Positions 24,132 through 32,664 of a DNA stretch of 42,554 nucleotides are shown here, in pieces; position 1 is the first letter of the stretch, and every line of letters starts with the position of its first letter. Source of the DNA: Flavobacterium plurextorum. Lineage in GTDB: Bacteria; Bacteroidota; Bacteroidia; Flavobacteriales; Flavobacteriaceae. Location of the stretch: positions 1 to 42,554 of the forward strand of contig NZ_MUHD01000050.1 of the NCBI RefSeq assembly GCF_002217395.1. The letters run 5' to 3'. The position numbers and the translations under genes were made by a program. Under the pieces are notes generated by a model, which saw only the letters and a list, made by a program, of their open reading frames with translations, was not told where the DNA came from and did not search any database.

Positions 24132-26333
24132 TTATTCTCCTGGATGATAAGTGCGTTCTGCATTTTTTTCGACATCATCTTTGTAAAATAAAACATCTTT
24201 AAATTGTCCATTTTGATACATTTGGGCTTGATCAAAAAAATGTTTTGAGTTTATGTCGCCGCTATTTCCGCCCGCTAATAATGATTTCGCTTTTATCTTT
24301 GACCCAAATTCAACGGCGCATACAAAACTATTACCATTGTAGCCGTAACGTTTTTTAGAACCATTTTGGTAACTGCTTTTAAAAGAAGGAAGACTTCCCC
24401 AAGAACCAGGGCCATAAGCAATTGGTAAACTTGGTTTCGTATCGTCATATTTTAAATTAATATCACCATTAGAACGTTGAAAACGATTAATTTCTCCCCA
24501 CGGAATCTGCCATGTTCCCCATTTTGCTTTTAGGTCTTTTACTACTGCCTGCAGTTGTGGAACTAATTGGTCTGCAGTCGCATTTTTAGCAAATTTTTTA
24601 GTGTTTTCGACCTGATCAGTTTCTCCTTCATTAACATAAGCCTTTTGAATGATAGGATCTAGTTTGTATGCCCATTCGACTGCAAGAGTTGTTGCTATAG
24701 AATTTTCTTTGGCATAATAATCCCAGTTTTTTAAATCAGAAATGGGTTCAGCAAGTTCAATATAGGCTGCATCAGTTGGTTTTATGTTTTTTTCGAAAAC
24801 TTCTGTCAAAGCGGGAATTAAGATTTCAAAAATAGATAGTTTAGAATCGTAACCGTCAGCAATAACTTTGTCTAAAGTGTATTTTTTGTCTTGACTAAAA
24901 ATACGAACAGCGTTTATACCTCTAAAATTTTCTCCATCGGGAGCCATATATGCGGGATAATCTTCCTTTTTTGGACTATTAGTTCCTGCTGCAGTGTATG
25001 GTGTTGAATTACAGTTTTGAAGCCATCCGTTTGTTGGATTATACAAATGAACCGTTTCATTTACTTCGTGCAGTCCTTTCCATTGCGTAGCAGAAATCGA
25101 TCCGTCAACTACTTTTGACCAATTGAGATTTTTATCTCTTACCGGAATAAAGTTTCCATGCCAATAAGCAATATTCCCTTTACTGTCCGCATAAACAGTA
25201 TTGTTGGAAGTATTGGCTTTCAAATCCATTGCTTTCTTATAGTCGTTAAAATCTTTTGATTTAGTTCTAACCCAGCTTTGAATTAAGCTATTCATTGAAC
25301 GGTTATTAGACTTTAAGCTTATCCATTTTCCGTCTCGTTTGGCCATTATTGGACCATTATTGGTGAAATAAGTTTTAAATTTTTTAGGAACTAGTTTTCC
25401 ATCTTCTAAATACTTAATTATGATTTCTTTCTCAATTACAGGAATTAATTTCTTGTCGTATTCGTAGAACAGTTTATTTTTTTTCAATACAATTTTTTCA
25501 GCATACATATCGGCAACATCCACATTTGAAGAAGTGTGCATCCAGCCGCAGTTTTCATTAAATCCTTGATAGATAAAAAATTGTCCCCAGGTAACGGCGC
25601 CATATGCATTTAAACCTTCTTCACTCGAAACTTGAACTTCGGGTCTGAAATAAAAAGTAGTATGCGGATTAATATAAAGAATAGCATTTCCAGAAGCCGT
25701 TTTTGAAGGAGCAAAAGCGAATCCATTTGAGCCGGTCTGTACATTTTTTTCTCTTTCTACGTAAGCTGTTTTTTCATTGCTGCCCGAGTAAAAAGCTTTT
25801 AATTCTCCTACTGAAAGATCGGCTGTACTAATCGCACCAATACTGCCGTCTGTCCAAAGTAACGGAAACCAAGGTTCGAAATGAGTTAGTAAAAGAGGTT
25901 TTACTTCAGGATGTTTGTATAAGTAAAAATTGATTCCGTCAGCATAACTATCCAATAGTTTTTTTAGCCATGGAGCGGCATTTTTATAATCGGTTTTAGC
26001 TTCGTTGATATCTATTAAAAGTTTTATTTCTAAATCATTATATAGAACTGATTGTCCTTTTATTTCAGAAAGACGGCCTAGTTTTTCTATATAATTCATT
26101 TCAACACGTTTAAAATCGTCTTCGCATTGTGCATACATTAAACCAAAAACAGCCGCAGCATCCGTTTTTCCATAAATATGAGGAATTCCCCAATTATCAC
26201 GAATTATGGTTACTTTTTGTGCCGTTTCTTCCAATTTTGCAATGTCTTTTTTACTTAGGTTTTGAGAAAAAGCAAAAATAGAAATGCAGCAAAAAAGAAG
26301 TGTTGTTTGTAATAATTTAGCAGAATAAATCAT
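24132..26333 (-). CDS. Penicillin acylase (peptidase S45)-family N-terminal-nucleophile hydrolase
   Basis: 733 residues from the ATG at 26333, which gives a clean signal peptide (MIYSAKLLQTT...FAFSQ, 1-24). A longer in-frame start at 26372 overlaps the Lrp gene and disrupts the signal, so it was rejected. The precursor shows the Ntn-hydrolase layout: an alpha region, a probable spacer, then GSNGFAFAPSKTASG, where Ser202 would become the beta-chain N-terminal nucleophile after autocleavage. Known: the family deacylates penicillins, N-acyl amino acids or acyl-homoserine lactones; the substrate cannot be assigned here. It starts 10 nt after the Lrp regulator gene, probably as one operon. Confidence 0.9.
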   Translation of the reverse strand: MIYSAKLLQTTLLFCCISIFAFSQNLSKKDIAKLEETAQKVTIIRDNWGIPHIYGKTDAAAVFGLMYAQCEDDFKRVEMNYIEKLGRLSEIKGQSVLYNDLEIKLLIDINEAKTDYKNAAPWLKKLLDSYADGINFYLYKHPEVKPLLLTHFEPWFPLLWTDGSIGAISTADLSVGELKAFYSGSNEKTAYVEREKNVQTGSNGFAFAPSKTASGNAILYINPHTTFYFRPEVQVSSEEGLNAYGAVTWGQFFIYQGFNENCGWMHTSSNVDVADMYAEKIVLKKNKLFYEYDKKLIPVIEKEIIIKYLEDGKLVPKKFKTYFTNNGPIMAKRDGKWISLKSNNRSMNSLIQSWVRTKSKDFNDYKKAMDLKANTSNNTVYADSKGNIAYWHGNFIPVRDKNLNWSKVVDGSISATQWKGLHEVNETVHLYNPTNGWLQNCNSTPYTAAGTNSPKKEDYPAYMAPDGENFRGINAVRIFSQDKKYTLDKVIADGYDSKLSIFEILIPALTEVFEKNIKPTDAAYIELAEPISDLKNWDYYAKENSIATTLAVEWAYKLDPIIQKAYVNEGETDQVENTKKFAKNATADQLVPQLQAVVKDLKAKWGTWQIPWGEINRFQRSNGDINLKYDDTKPSLPIAYGPGSWGSLPSFKSSYQNGSKKRYGYNGNSFVCAVEFGSKIKAKSLLAGGNSGDINSKHFFDQAQMYQNGQFKDVLFYKDDVEKNAERTYHPGE

Positions 26334-26343
26334 ATTGTTTTTT

Positions 26344-26796
26344 TTACAAGGATACATTTCGTTTAAAGGCACATCCTAATTCAACCATCGAATCTGTTTT
26401 TGCAATTCCAGGGATATTATCGATTTTTTCGTATAATATTTTTCGCATGTGTTCGTGGTTTTTTGCCGTAATCTTAAGGTAAAGCGTAAAAGATCCTGTA
26501 ACAAAATAACATTCTGTAATCTCTGGAATTGCTTTTAAAGCTTCAATAATTCTTTCAGAATCAGAATCTTTATTGAGCGTAATTCCGGTAAAAGAAGCCC
26601 AGTCATAGCCAATTTGCTTTTCATTTAAAATAGGTTTGATGCCTGTAATTATGCCTTGTTCAAATAAACGATTAATACGTTGATGCACCATTGTATTCGA
26701 AATCTTCAAATTAGAAGCAATCGTCGAATAAGCTATTCTGCCATCTTTTTCTAATTCTTTGATAATTTTTACGTCAAACTCATCTAAAATATCCAT
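26344..26796 (-). CDS. Lrp/AsnC-family transcriptional regulator
   Basis: 150 residues. An N-terminal winged HTH (4-60, DEFDVKIIKELEKDGRIAYS...) and a C-terminal RAM ligand-binding domain (about 66-145). Known: Lrp/AsnC proteins sense amino acids and often control divergent metabolic genes. It is divergent from rocD with a 191-bp shared region and is followed after 10 nt by the acylase gene. Inference: it controls ornithine aminotransferase and/or the acylase according to an amino acid. A one-mismatch -7 box (TATCTTTA) is at 26824-26817. Confidence 0.93.
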   Translation of the reverse strand: MDILDEFDVKIIKELEKDGRIAYSTIASNLKISNTMVHQRINRLFEQGIITGIKPILNEKQIGYDWASFTGITLNKDSDSERIIEALKAIPEITECYFVTGSFTLYLKITAKNHEHMRKILYEKIDNIPGIAKTDSMVELGCAFKRNVSL

Positions 26797-26936
26797 GCGA
26801 AAATTTTTATTTTCTGTAAAGATAAAAATAAGTCTGATTCGTGTGGATAATTATAAAAACAAAATGACTTAATATGTGTTTTAAAATTGATGTTTTGGTT
26901 TTTTAAAAGCTATTTTTAAGTTAAATTGTCTTCTTT

Positions 26937-26968
26937 TTGATTTAAAATAAATAATTTTTATACTTTTG
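26937..26968 (+). promoter_or_regulatory. rocD promoter
   Basis: TTG (26937-26939), a 21-nt spacer and TACTTTTG (26961-26968) match the Bacteroidota -33/-7 consensus. The -7 box lies 19 nt before the first ATG, giving a very short leader. Its position in the Lrp-rocD divergent region makes Lrp control plausible. Confidence 0.7.
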
Positions 26969-26987
26969 CAGAAGTAAAAAAGAAATT

Positions 26988-28241
26988 ATGATGGCAAATA
27001 CTCAAGAAATACTTTCGGCAAAATCTGAAATTTTAATCGAGAAAGAAAACAAATACGGAGCCCACAATTACCATCCGCTTCCTGTGGTTTTAGAAAAAGG
27101 AGAAGGCGTTTATGTATGGGATGTTGACGGTAAAAAGTATTATGATTTTTTATCAGCATATTCAGCAGTAAATCAAGGGCATTGTCATCCTAAAATTGTG
27201 AAAGCAATGGTTGATCAAGCTCAAAAATTGACGCTTACTTCACGTGCTTTTTACAATGATAAATTAGGAAACTACGAAGAGTTTGTAACGAAGTATTTTG
27301 GTTTTGATAAAGTTTTACCAATGAATACTGGTGCCGAAGCTGTTGAAACAGCTCTTAAAGTATGTCGTAAATGGGCTTATGAAGTAAAAGGTATTCCAGA
27401 AAATCAAGCGCAGATCATTGTTTGCGAGAATAATTTTCACGGAAGAACGACTACAATTATTTCGTTTTCTAATGATGAATCGGCTCGTAAAAACTTTGGA
27501 CCGTTTACAGATGGATTTATAAAAATTGAATATGATAATCTTGAAGCACTTGAAAAAGCTTTAGAATCATCAAAAACTATTGCAGGATTTTTAGTAGAGC
27601 CAATTCAAGGTGAAGCCGGTGTTTATGTACCGTCTGAAGGATATTTAGTAAAAGCAAAAGCATTGTGTGAAAAACATAATGTTTTATTTATTGCCGATGA
27701 GGTTCAAACTGGAATTGCTCGTACTGGAAAATTACTAGCGGTTCACCATGAAAATGTACAACCTGATATTTTGATTTTAGGTAAAGCAATTTCGGGCGGA
27801 GTTTATCCAGTTTCAGCTGTTTTATGTAATGACGAAATTATGAATGTCATTAAACCGGGTCAGCATGGATCTACTTTTGGAGGAAATCCTGTTGCAGCTG
27901 CCGTTGCAATTGCGGCTTTGGAAGTTGTAAAAGAAGAAAATCTTGCTGAAAATGCCGAACGTTTAGGTGTTATTTTAAGAAAGGGATTAAACGAAATCGC
28001 TGAAAGAAATAATTTAATCACACTGGTTCGAGGTAAAGGACTTTTGAATGCTATTGTTATTAACTGTGATGAAGATTCTGATTTAGCTTGGCAGATTTGT
28101 CTAAAATTTAGAGATAACGGACTGCTTGCAAAACCAACTCATGGTAATAAAATTAGATTAGCACCGCCTTTGGTAATAACAGAAACTCAAATACAAGAAT
28201 GTCTGGTTATAATCGAAAAATCATTGAATGAATTTAAGTAA
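26988..28241 (+). CDS. rocD: Ornithine aminotransferase (ornithine-oxo-acid transaminase)
   Basis: 417 residues, class III PLP aminotransferase. GAEAVETALK (115-124), ENNFHGRT (147-153), EPIQGEAG (204-211), ADEVQTG (236-242) and the PLP lysine K266 in ILGKAISGG are all present. Two adjacent ATGs (26988, 26991) could serve as start; the difference is one residue. Known: it converts ornithine and 2-oxoglutarate to glutamate semialdehyde and glutamate, linking arginine and proline metabolism. It is a single-gene unit ended by a GC-rich hairpin. The start MMANTQEILSAKSE and length match the family. Confidence 0.96.
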   Translation: MMANTQEILSAKSEILIEKENKYGAHNYHPLPVVLEKGEGVYVWDVDGKKYYDFLSAYSAVNQGHCHPKIVKAMVDQAQKLTLTSRAFYNDKLGNYEEFVTKYFGFDKVLPMNTGAEAVETALKVCRKWAYEVKGIPENQAQIIVCENNFHGRTTTIISFSNDESARKNFGPFTDGFIKIEYDNLEALEKALESSKTIAGFLVEPIQGEAGVYVPSEGYLVKAKALCEKHNVLFIADEVQTGIARTGKLLAVHHENVQPDILILGKAISGGVYPVSAVLCNDEIMNVIKPGQHGSTFGGNPVAAAVAIAALEVVKEENLAENAERLGVILRKGLNEIAERNNLITLVRGKGLLNAIVINCDEDSDLAWQICLKFRDNGLLAKPTHGNKIRLAPPLVITETQIQECLVIIEKSLNEFK

Positions 28242-28266
28242 TTAATTCAGCTTACTTTATTATATA

Positions 28267-28300
28267 AAAAGGCGTTCGCCGCGACGAACGCCTTTTGTTT
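28267..28300 (+). terminator. rocD intrinsic terminator
   Basis: A perfect 12-bp stem AAAAGGCGTTCG/CGAACGCCTTTT (28267-28278 with 28285-28296), 6-nt loop, short T-tail. It lies 25 nt after the stop codon. Confidence 0.92.
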
Positions 28301-28426
28301 ATAATTACTTAAAATATCAAAAAAAGTAATTATCTCTTCGAATAGATGTGTGAGACATTTACTCTTAATTAACTCATTGATTGTGCTTGTTTCATTATTT
28401 TTTTCCTCGAAATAGGAATGTTTTTA

Positions 28427-28553
28427 AACACATAGAAACATAGGTTCCAGGGATATTAAAGAATGTAAAAAGACACTAGTTTCTAAACATAGCTATATAT
28501 ATGCAAGTTAAACGCTTCTTAGACTCTCAATAAACACTATGTTCCTATGTGTT
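28427..28553 (-). repeat. Copy B of the AACACATAG terminal-inverted-repeat element
   Basis: 127 bp. The left end AACACATAGAAACATAG (28427-28443) and right end CTATGTTCCTATGTGTT (28537-28553) are inverted with one mismatch; outside them TTA/TAA extend the symmetry. The interior contains ACATAGCTATAT. It lies 25 nt after the cysteine desulfurase stop codon. Confidence 0.8.
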
Positions 28554-28578
28554 TAATTAAGCACAATGATAATTTATA

Positions 28579-30513
28579 TTAAAATCTTACTTTTTTAAGT
28601 TCCCACAATGTTTTGATAAAAGTATCAACGTCTTGTGTGGTATTGTAAAAAGCCAATGAAGGACGAACTGTAGTTTCAACTCCCATTCGTCGCAAAATAG
28701 GCTGTGCACAATGATGACCGGTACGTACCGCAACACCTTCTTTATTCAAAGCTTGTCCAACCTGATCATTGCTGTAACCTTGCAAGTTAAAAGACAATAC
28801 ACTCGCCTTATCTTTTGCAGTTCCAATCAATCGCACGCCCGGAATTTCTTTTAAAAGATTTGTTGCGTAGTCCAGCAAATAATGCTCGTATTGTCCGATT
28901 GCATCGATACCTAATTTGGTAACATAGTCGATTGCTGCGCCAAGACCAATAGCATCTGCAATATTTCCTGTTCCAGCTTCAAAACGATTAGGAGCTTTGT
29001 GGTATTTTATTTCCTCAAAAGTTACATCCTGAATCATGTTTCCACCAGATTGATACGGAGGCATTTCATTTAATAAATCTTCTTTACCATACAAAGCGCC
29101 AATTCCGGTTGGACCAAAAAGCTTATGTCCAGAAAATACCAGCCAATCTGGATTTAAATCTTGTACATCAACTTTCATGTGCGAAACGGATTGTGCGCCG
29201 TCTATTAGAACTTTGGCACCAACTGCATGCGCCATTTCAGTAATTCTTTTAGCAGGAGTTACGGTACCAAGTGCGTTCGAAACTTGTGTAAAAGCAACCA
29301 AACGTGTTTTTGAGTTGAGCAGTTTTGCATATTCATCCAGTAAAATCTGACCATCGTCATCAACAGGAATTACTCGAAGTTTTAAGCCTTTTTTGTCTGC
29401 TAGTCGTTTCCACGGAACTATATTGGCGTGATGTTCTAAATTACTTACGATAATTTCATCGCCGGCATTTAAATTTTGATCACCCCAAGTGCACGCTACT
29501 AAATTAATTCCTTCTGTTGCGCCTCGCACAAAAACAATTTCGTTTACCGAAGATGCATTCAAGAAAGTTTTTACCTTTTCACGAGCTGCTTCATAAGCAT
29601 CAGAAGCTCTAGCGGCTAACTCATGTGCTGCACGATGAATGTTTGAATTTTCATGTTCATAGAAATAAGCAATACGCTCAATTACCGATTTTGGTTTTTG
29701 AGTGGTAGCGGCATTATCCAACCAAACTAATGGCTTTCCGTTTACTGTTTCGCTTAAAATTGGGAAATCTTTTTTGATTAGATTGGCATCAAAATGAGAA
29801 GTTGTAAAACCGCTTATTTCTTTGGAGTCAAAAGTGTTTCCAACAATTGCATTTGTATTTCTTTTATCAAAAGCAAACGGATTTTGATCTAAAAAGTAAT
29901 ACGAGTTTGCAGCATCATTTCCATTCAAAGGGAAAGCTTCACGTTTTGTAAATTGTGTATCAACAAATGCTAAAGCTGCTTTTAACTCAGTCTCAAAAGA
30001 AGAATTCTCTGTTTGAAATGGCAGATATTCATTGTTTAAGAGTAATTGAGAAAAAAAACTCTCTTCGTTTAATTGCGGGGTAGCGGCGTTTTTTAAATTA
30101 GTATCATAAAAACCAGTATGCGGATTGTTAAGGTTTAGATTATAATCTTCCTGAATGCCCGATGTTGTAACGCCGCTTTTAGGATCAAATCCCGCTCCAG
30201 CATTAGGATATAATGCAGAAGCTCCTGAACCATAATTTGCAACTGTAGGAGAAGCTCCTAAACCACTAAACGCTGGTAAAGACGAAGGCGTATTTACTGC
30301 ATTTTGTGATGAAATAGGAGTGTCGCTGCTGCCTAAATTTCCAGTTTGCAAGAACGTTTCTGCAACTTTTGCGGCACGAGGATGTTCATTACGATCTGGA
30401 CTTAACGAGATTTCTTTAGGAAATTCGTTAGGCAGCGTCTTGAACAATTCGTTAGCTAAAAGCTGCAAATCGTCAATGTTTGGTAAACCGTTATCGTTAG
30501 TATTTGTACTCAT
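28579..30513 (-). CDS. Family 2A encapsulin cargo: SufS-type cysteine desulfurase with disordered targeting domain
   Basis: 644 residues, against about 405 for a normal SufS. Residues 1 to about 240 are low-complexity (Asn/Ser/Gly/Ala-rich) with short hydrophobic islands such as NELFKTLP (21-28), FFSQLLL (153-159) and YYFLDQNPFAFD (205-216), as in cargo domains that load family 2A shells. The catalytic part (241-644) has PLP lysine K464 in FSGHKLFGPTG and the active-site C602 in RTGHHCAQP. Known: it releases sulfur from cysteine as a persulfide, and family 2A encapsulins package this enzyme and can hold sulfur. Its start overlaps the shell gene by 17 nt, so coupled translation is likely. Confidence 0.93.
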   Translation of the reverse strand: MSTNTNDNGLPNIDDLQLLANELFKTLPNEFPKEISLSPDRNEHPRAAKVAETFLQTGNLGSSDTPISSQNAVNTPSSLPAFSGLGASPTVANYGSGASALYPNAGAGFDPKSGVTTSGIQEDYNLNLNNPHTGFYDTNLKNAATPQLNEESFFSQLLLNNEYLPFQTENSSFETELKAALAFVDTQFTKREAFPLNGNDAANSYYFLDQNPFAFDKRNTNAIVGNTFDSKEISGFTTSHFDANLIKKDFPILSETVNGKPLVWLDNAATTQKPKSVIERIAYFYEHENSNIHRAAHELAARASDAYEAAREKVKTFLNASSVNEIVFVRGATEGINLVACTWGDQNLNAGDEIIVSNLEHHANIVPWKRLADKKGLKLRVIPVDDDGQILLDEYAKLLNSKTRLVAFTQVSNALGTVTPAKRITEMAHAVGAKVLIDGAQSVSHMKVDVQDLNPDWLVFSGHKLFGPTGIGALYGKEDLLNEMPPYQSGGNMIQDVTFEEIKYHKAPNRFEAGTGNIADAIGLGAAIDYVTKLGIDAIGQYEHYLLDYATNLLKEIPGVRLIGTAKDKASVLSFNLQGYSNDQVGQALNKEGVAVRTGHHCAQPILRRMGVETTVRPSLAFYNTTQDVDTFIKTLWELKKVRF

Positions 30514-31417
30514 GATATTTGCCTATTTCTACATCTTCTAAAACCGCGATTGCATCATCTACTAAAATGGCTAATGAACAATAAAGAGATACCAAATAAG
30601 AGGCAATTGCTTTTTCGTTTATCCCCATAAAACGAACTGATAATCCTGGAGACTGCTCGCCTTGCAGTCCCGGTTGAATAAGACCGATAACACCTTGACG
30701 ACTTTCGCCGGTACGCAATAAAATGATTTTTGATTTTCCGTTTTTAATTGGCAGTTTATCTGATGGAATCAGCGGAATACCTCTCCAAGTTAAAAATTGA
30801 GATCCAAATAAAGACGTCGTTGGCGGCGGTACACCGCGGCGTGTACATTCACGGCCAAATGCTGCAATGGCTAAGGGATGCAGCAGGAAAAATCCAGGTT
30901 CTTTCCATACTTTGGTCAATAACTCATCTAGATCATCTGGAGTTGGCGCGCCGGTTCTGGTTTTTATAATTTGAGAGGGTGCAACATTACTCAATAAACC
31001 ATAATCTTTATTGTTGATTAATTCGCTTTCCTGACGTTCTTTAATGGTTTCTATTGCCAGTCGCAGCTGTTCTGAAATTTGATTATAAGGCTTGCTGTAC
31101 AAGTCAGAAACACGAGTATGTACTTCGACAATTGTTTGTACAGCAGCAAGATTATATTCTCTAGGATTATCGATATAATCAACAAAAGTATTTGGTAAAA
31201 CTCTTTCGTCTCGCGCAGAGCAGTCTACTTGTATATGATTGGCATCTTTTACTTTATTCAAACGAAATACTCCTGATTCTACAGGTGTCCAATGTAAAAG
31301 ATGTGTCAGCCAGCGCGGACTGATAGTTCCTATTTGTGGAACCGTACGGGTTGCTATTGCTAATTGTCTTGCAGCTACATCTCCTAATGCGGTCTGCTGT
31401 TGTTTTGATTCCGCCAT
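30497..31417 (-). CDS. Family 2A encapsulin nanocompartment shell protein
   Basis: 306 residues with the family 2A (SrpI-like) signatures: an N-terminal arm ending QIGTISPRWLTHLLHWTPVE, the ARDERVLPNTFVDY segment, LFLHPLAIAAF-type core (FFLLHPLAIAAFGRECTRRG), GSQFLTWRGIPLIPSDKLP, and RTGESRQGVIGLIQPG. It lacks the cyclic-nucleotide-binding insert of family 2B. Known: such shells have an HK97 fold, assemble into 60-mers and enclose a cysteine desulfurase. The gene directly precedes that cargo gene with a 17-nt overlap and follows serine acetyltransferase by 182 nt. A weak -7-like box (TTACTTTG at 31537-31530) lies upstream. Confidence 0.95.
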   Translation of the reverse strand: MAESKQQQTALGDVAARQLAIATRTVPQIGTISPRWLTHLLHWTPVESGVFRLNKVKDANHIQVDCSARDERVLPNTFVDYIDNPREYNLAAVQTIVEVHTRVSDLYSKPYNQISEQLRLAIETIKERQESELINNKDYGLLSNVAPSQIIKTRTGAPTPDDLDELLTKVWKEPGFFLLHPLAIAAFGRECTRRGVPPPTTSLFGSQFLTWRGIPLIPSDKLPIKNGKSKIILLRTGESRQGVIGLIQPGLQGEQSPGLSVRFMGINEKAIASYLVSLYCSLAILVDDAIAVLEDVEIGKYHEYKY

Positions 31418-31599
31418 GATTTAAAGGTTTAAAAGGTTAATTTGTTTTTGATTAAAAGTGCTTATTACTAGATATTTAGAAGCCTTTTTTTAATTTGATA
31501 TATAAATTTAGATTAAAAATAAAAACACTCAAAGTAAATTGGATTTAATTTATAGTAAAGTTGTTTTTAAATTATTGATATACAGTGTTTATGAATCGA

Positions 31600-32412
31600 T
31601 TACTCACTAAATACGATCGCATTGTTGTCTTTTATTTTAATTTCATTTTTGTGATATACTATTGAATTTGACGGGACAGTATAAGTAAGCCAGACATTCC
31701 CGCCAATGATCGAATCGCTTCCTACAACAGTTTGTCCGCCCAAAATGGTGCTATTCGAATATATAATGACATTATCCTCAATAGTTGGATGTCTTTTAAT
31801 AAAAGCATCTTCTTTTTTTACACTCAAAGCGCCCAGCGTAACACCTTGAAACAGCTGCACATTATCGCCGATAATTGTGGTTTCGCCAATAACAATTCCA
31901 GTTCCGTGGTCAATTGCAAAATCATTTCCTATTTGTGCGCCTGGATGAATTTCTATACTGGTTTTAATATGCGCATATTCTGAAATAGTTCTCGCCAAAA
32001 GTTTTAAATCCTGTTTCCATAATTGATGTGAAAAGCGGTATATCGCAATAGCAAAAAAACCGGGATAAGAATACAATACCTCTTCCAGCGATTTTGCGGC
32101 TGGATCTTTTGTAAAAATGCTTAAAGCATCGTTTATCGTCTTTTTATGCAAATGCGGTATGGCATTAAAAAAAGTCAGTGTCTGCTCTTTATCATGATCT
32201 TTTTTTTGCGAAAAATCTTGAACCAATTCATCAAAACGCTTTTTAAGCTGATTGAATTTGTATTTAATTGTAGCTTCAGATTCGTGTGATTTTGACGTAT
32301 TTGAAAACAAAATGACAAATAAGTCATCAATAAATAGATGTATTAATTTCTTCTCTGGAAGTATTAGTAATTCCTGATGCTGTTTTGCTATTTCTTGATA
32401 AAATGAATTCAT
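31600..32412 (-). CDS. cysE: Serine O-acetyltransferase (long EpsC/CysE type)
   Basis: 270 residues. A helical N-terminal region (1-140) is followed by a left-handed beta-helix of hexapeptide repeats (about 145-260). The catalytic core is present: D168-H169 in AIDHGTGIVIGET, then LFQGVTLGA and RHPTIEDNV. Known: it makes O-acetylserine, the carbon skeleton for cysteine synthesis. Serine acetyltransferase is a reported neighbour of family 2A encapsulins. The gene lies upstream of the shell gene on the same strand, suggesting the pathway cysteine synthesis, then desulfuration, then storage. No cysteine synthase gene is in the window. Confidence 0.93.
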   Translation of the reverse strand: MNSFYQEIAKQHQELLILPEKKLIHLFIDDLFVILFSNTSKSHESEATIKYKFNQLKKRFDELVQDFSQKKDHDKEQTLTFFNAIPHLHKKTINDALSIFTKDPAAKSLEEVLYSYPGFFAIAIYRFSHQLWKQDLKLLARTISEYAHIKTSIEIHPGAQIGNDFAIDHGTGIVIGETTIIGDNVQLFQGVTLGALSVKKEDAFIKRHPTIEDNVIIYSNSTILGGQTVVGSDSIIGGNVWLTYTVPSNSIVYHKNEIKIKDNNAIVFSE

Positions 32413-32517
32413 AATAAAGTGTTTTTTGGTTAGTAACTAACATTTACGAGAAATCAACTAATCTGAATTTGTACTTTTAAAACATTTTAAATTAATCTGT
32501 TGTTATAAAAATTCTAA

Positions 32518-32644
32518 AACACATAGAAGCATAGATTAAAAAAAGTGTTTCATTTATTTAAAATAAACATAAGGAGTTATGTAAAAGAAATGTATTTCTT
32601 TTTTGTCTCCTTCGCTAGGCATAAAATCTATGTTTTTATGTTTT
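32518..32644 (-). repeat. Copy C of the AACACATAG terminal-inverted-repeat element
   Basis: 127 bp. The left end AACACATAGAAGCATAG (32518-32534) and right end CTATGTTTTTATGTTTT (32628-32644) are the most decayed of the four copies. The interior has a small stem ACATAA/TTATGT. It lies 20 nt after the APC permease stop codon and 105 nt before the serine acetyltransferase start. Confidence 0.7.
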
Positions 32645-32664
32645 AAAATAATTACATCCAACGG

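Larger units (their letters stand above)
28242..28578. other. 337-bp convergent intergenic region
   Basis: No gene is visible. In order it holds the rocD terminator, an inverted repeat ATAATTACTT/AAGTAATTAT (28301-28310 with 28324-28333), an unassigned AT-rich stretch (28334-28420), and repeat copy B next to the desulfurase stop codon. Confidence 0.7.

Noticed and set aside
26334..26372. Longer start for the acylase-family gene
   Set aside because: It overlaps the Lrp gene and puts polar residues before the signal peptide; the ATG at 26333 gives a normal signal peptide.
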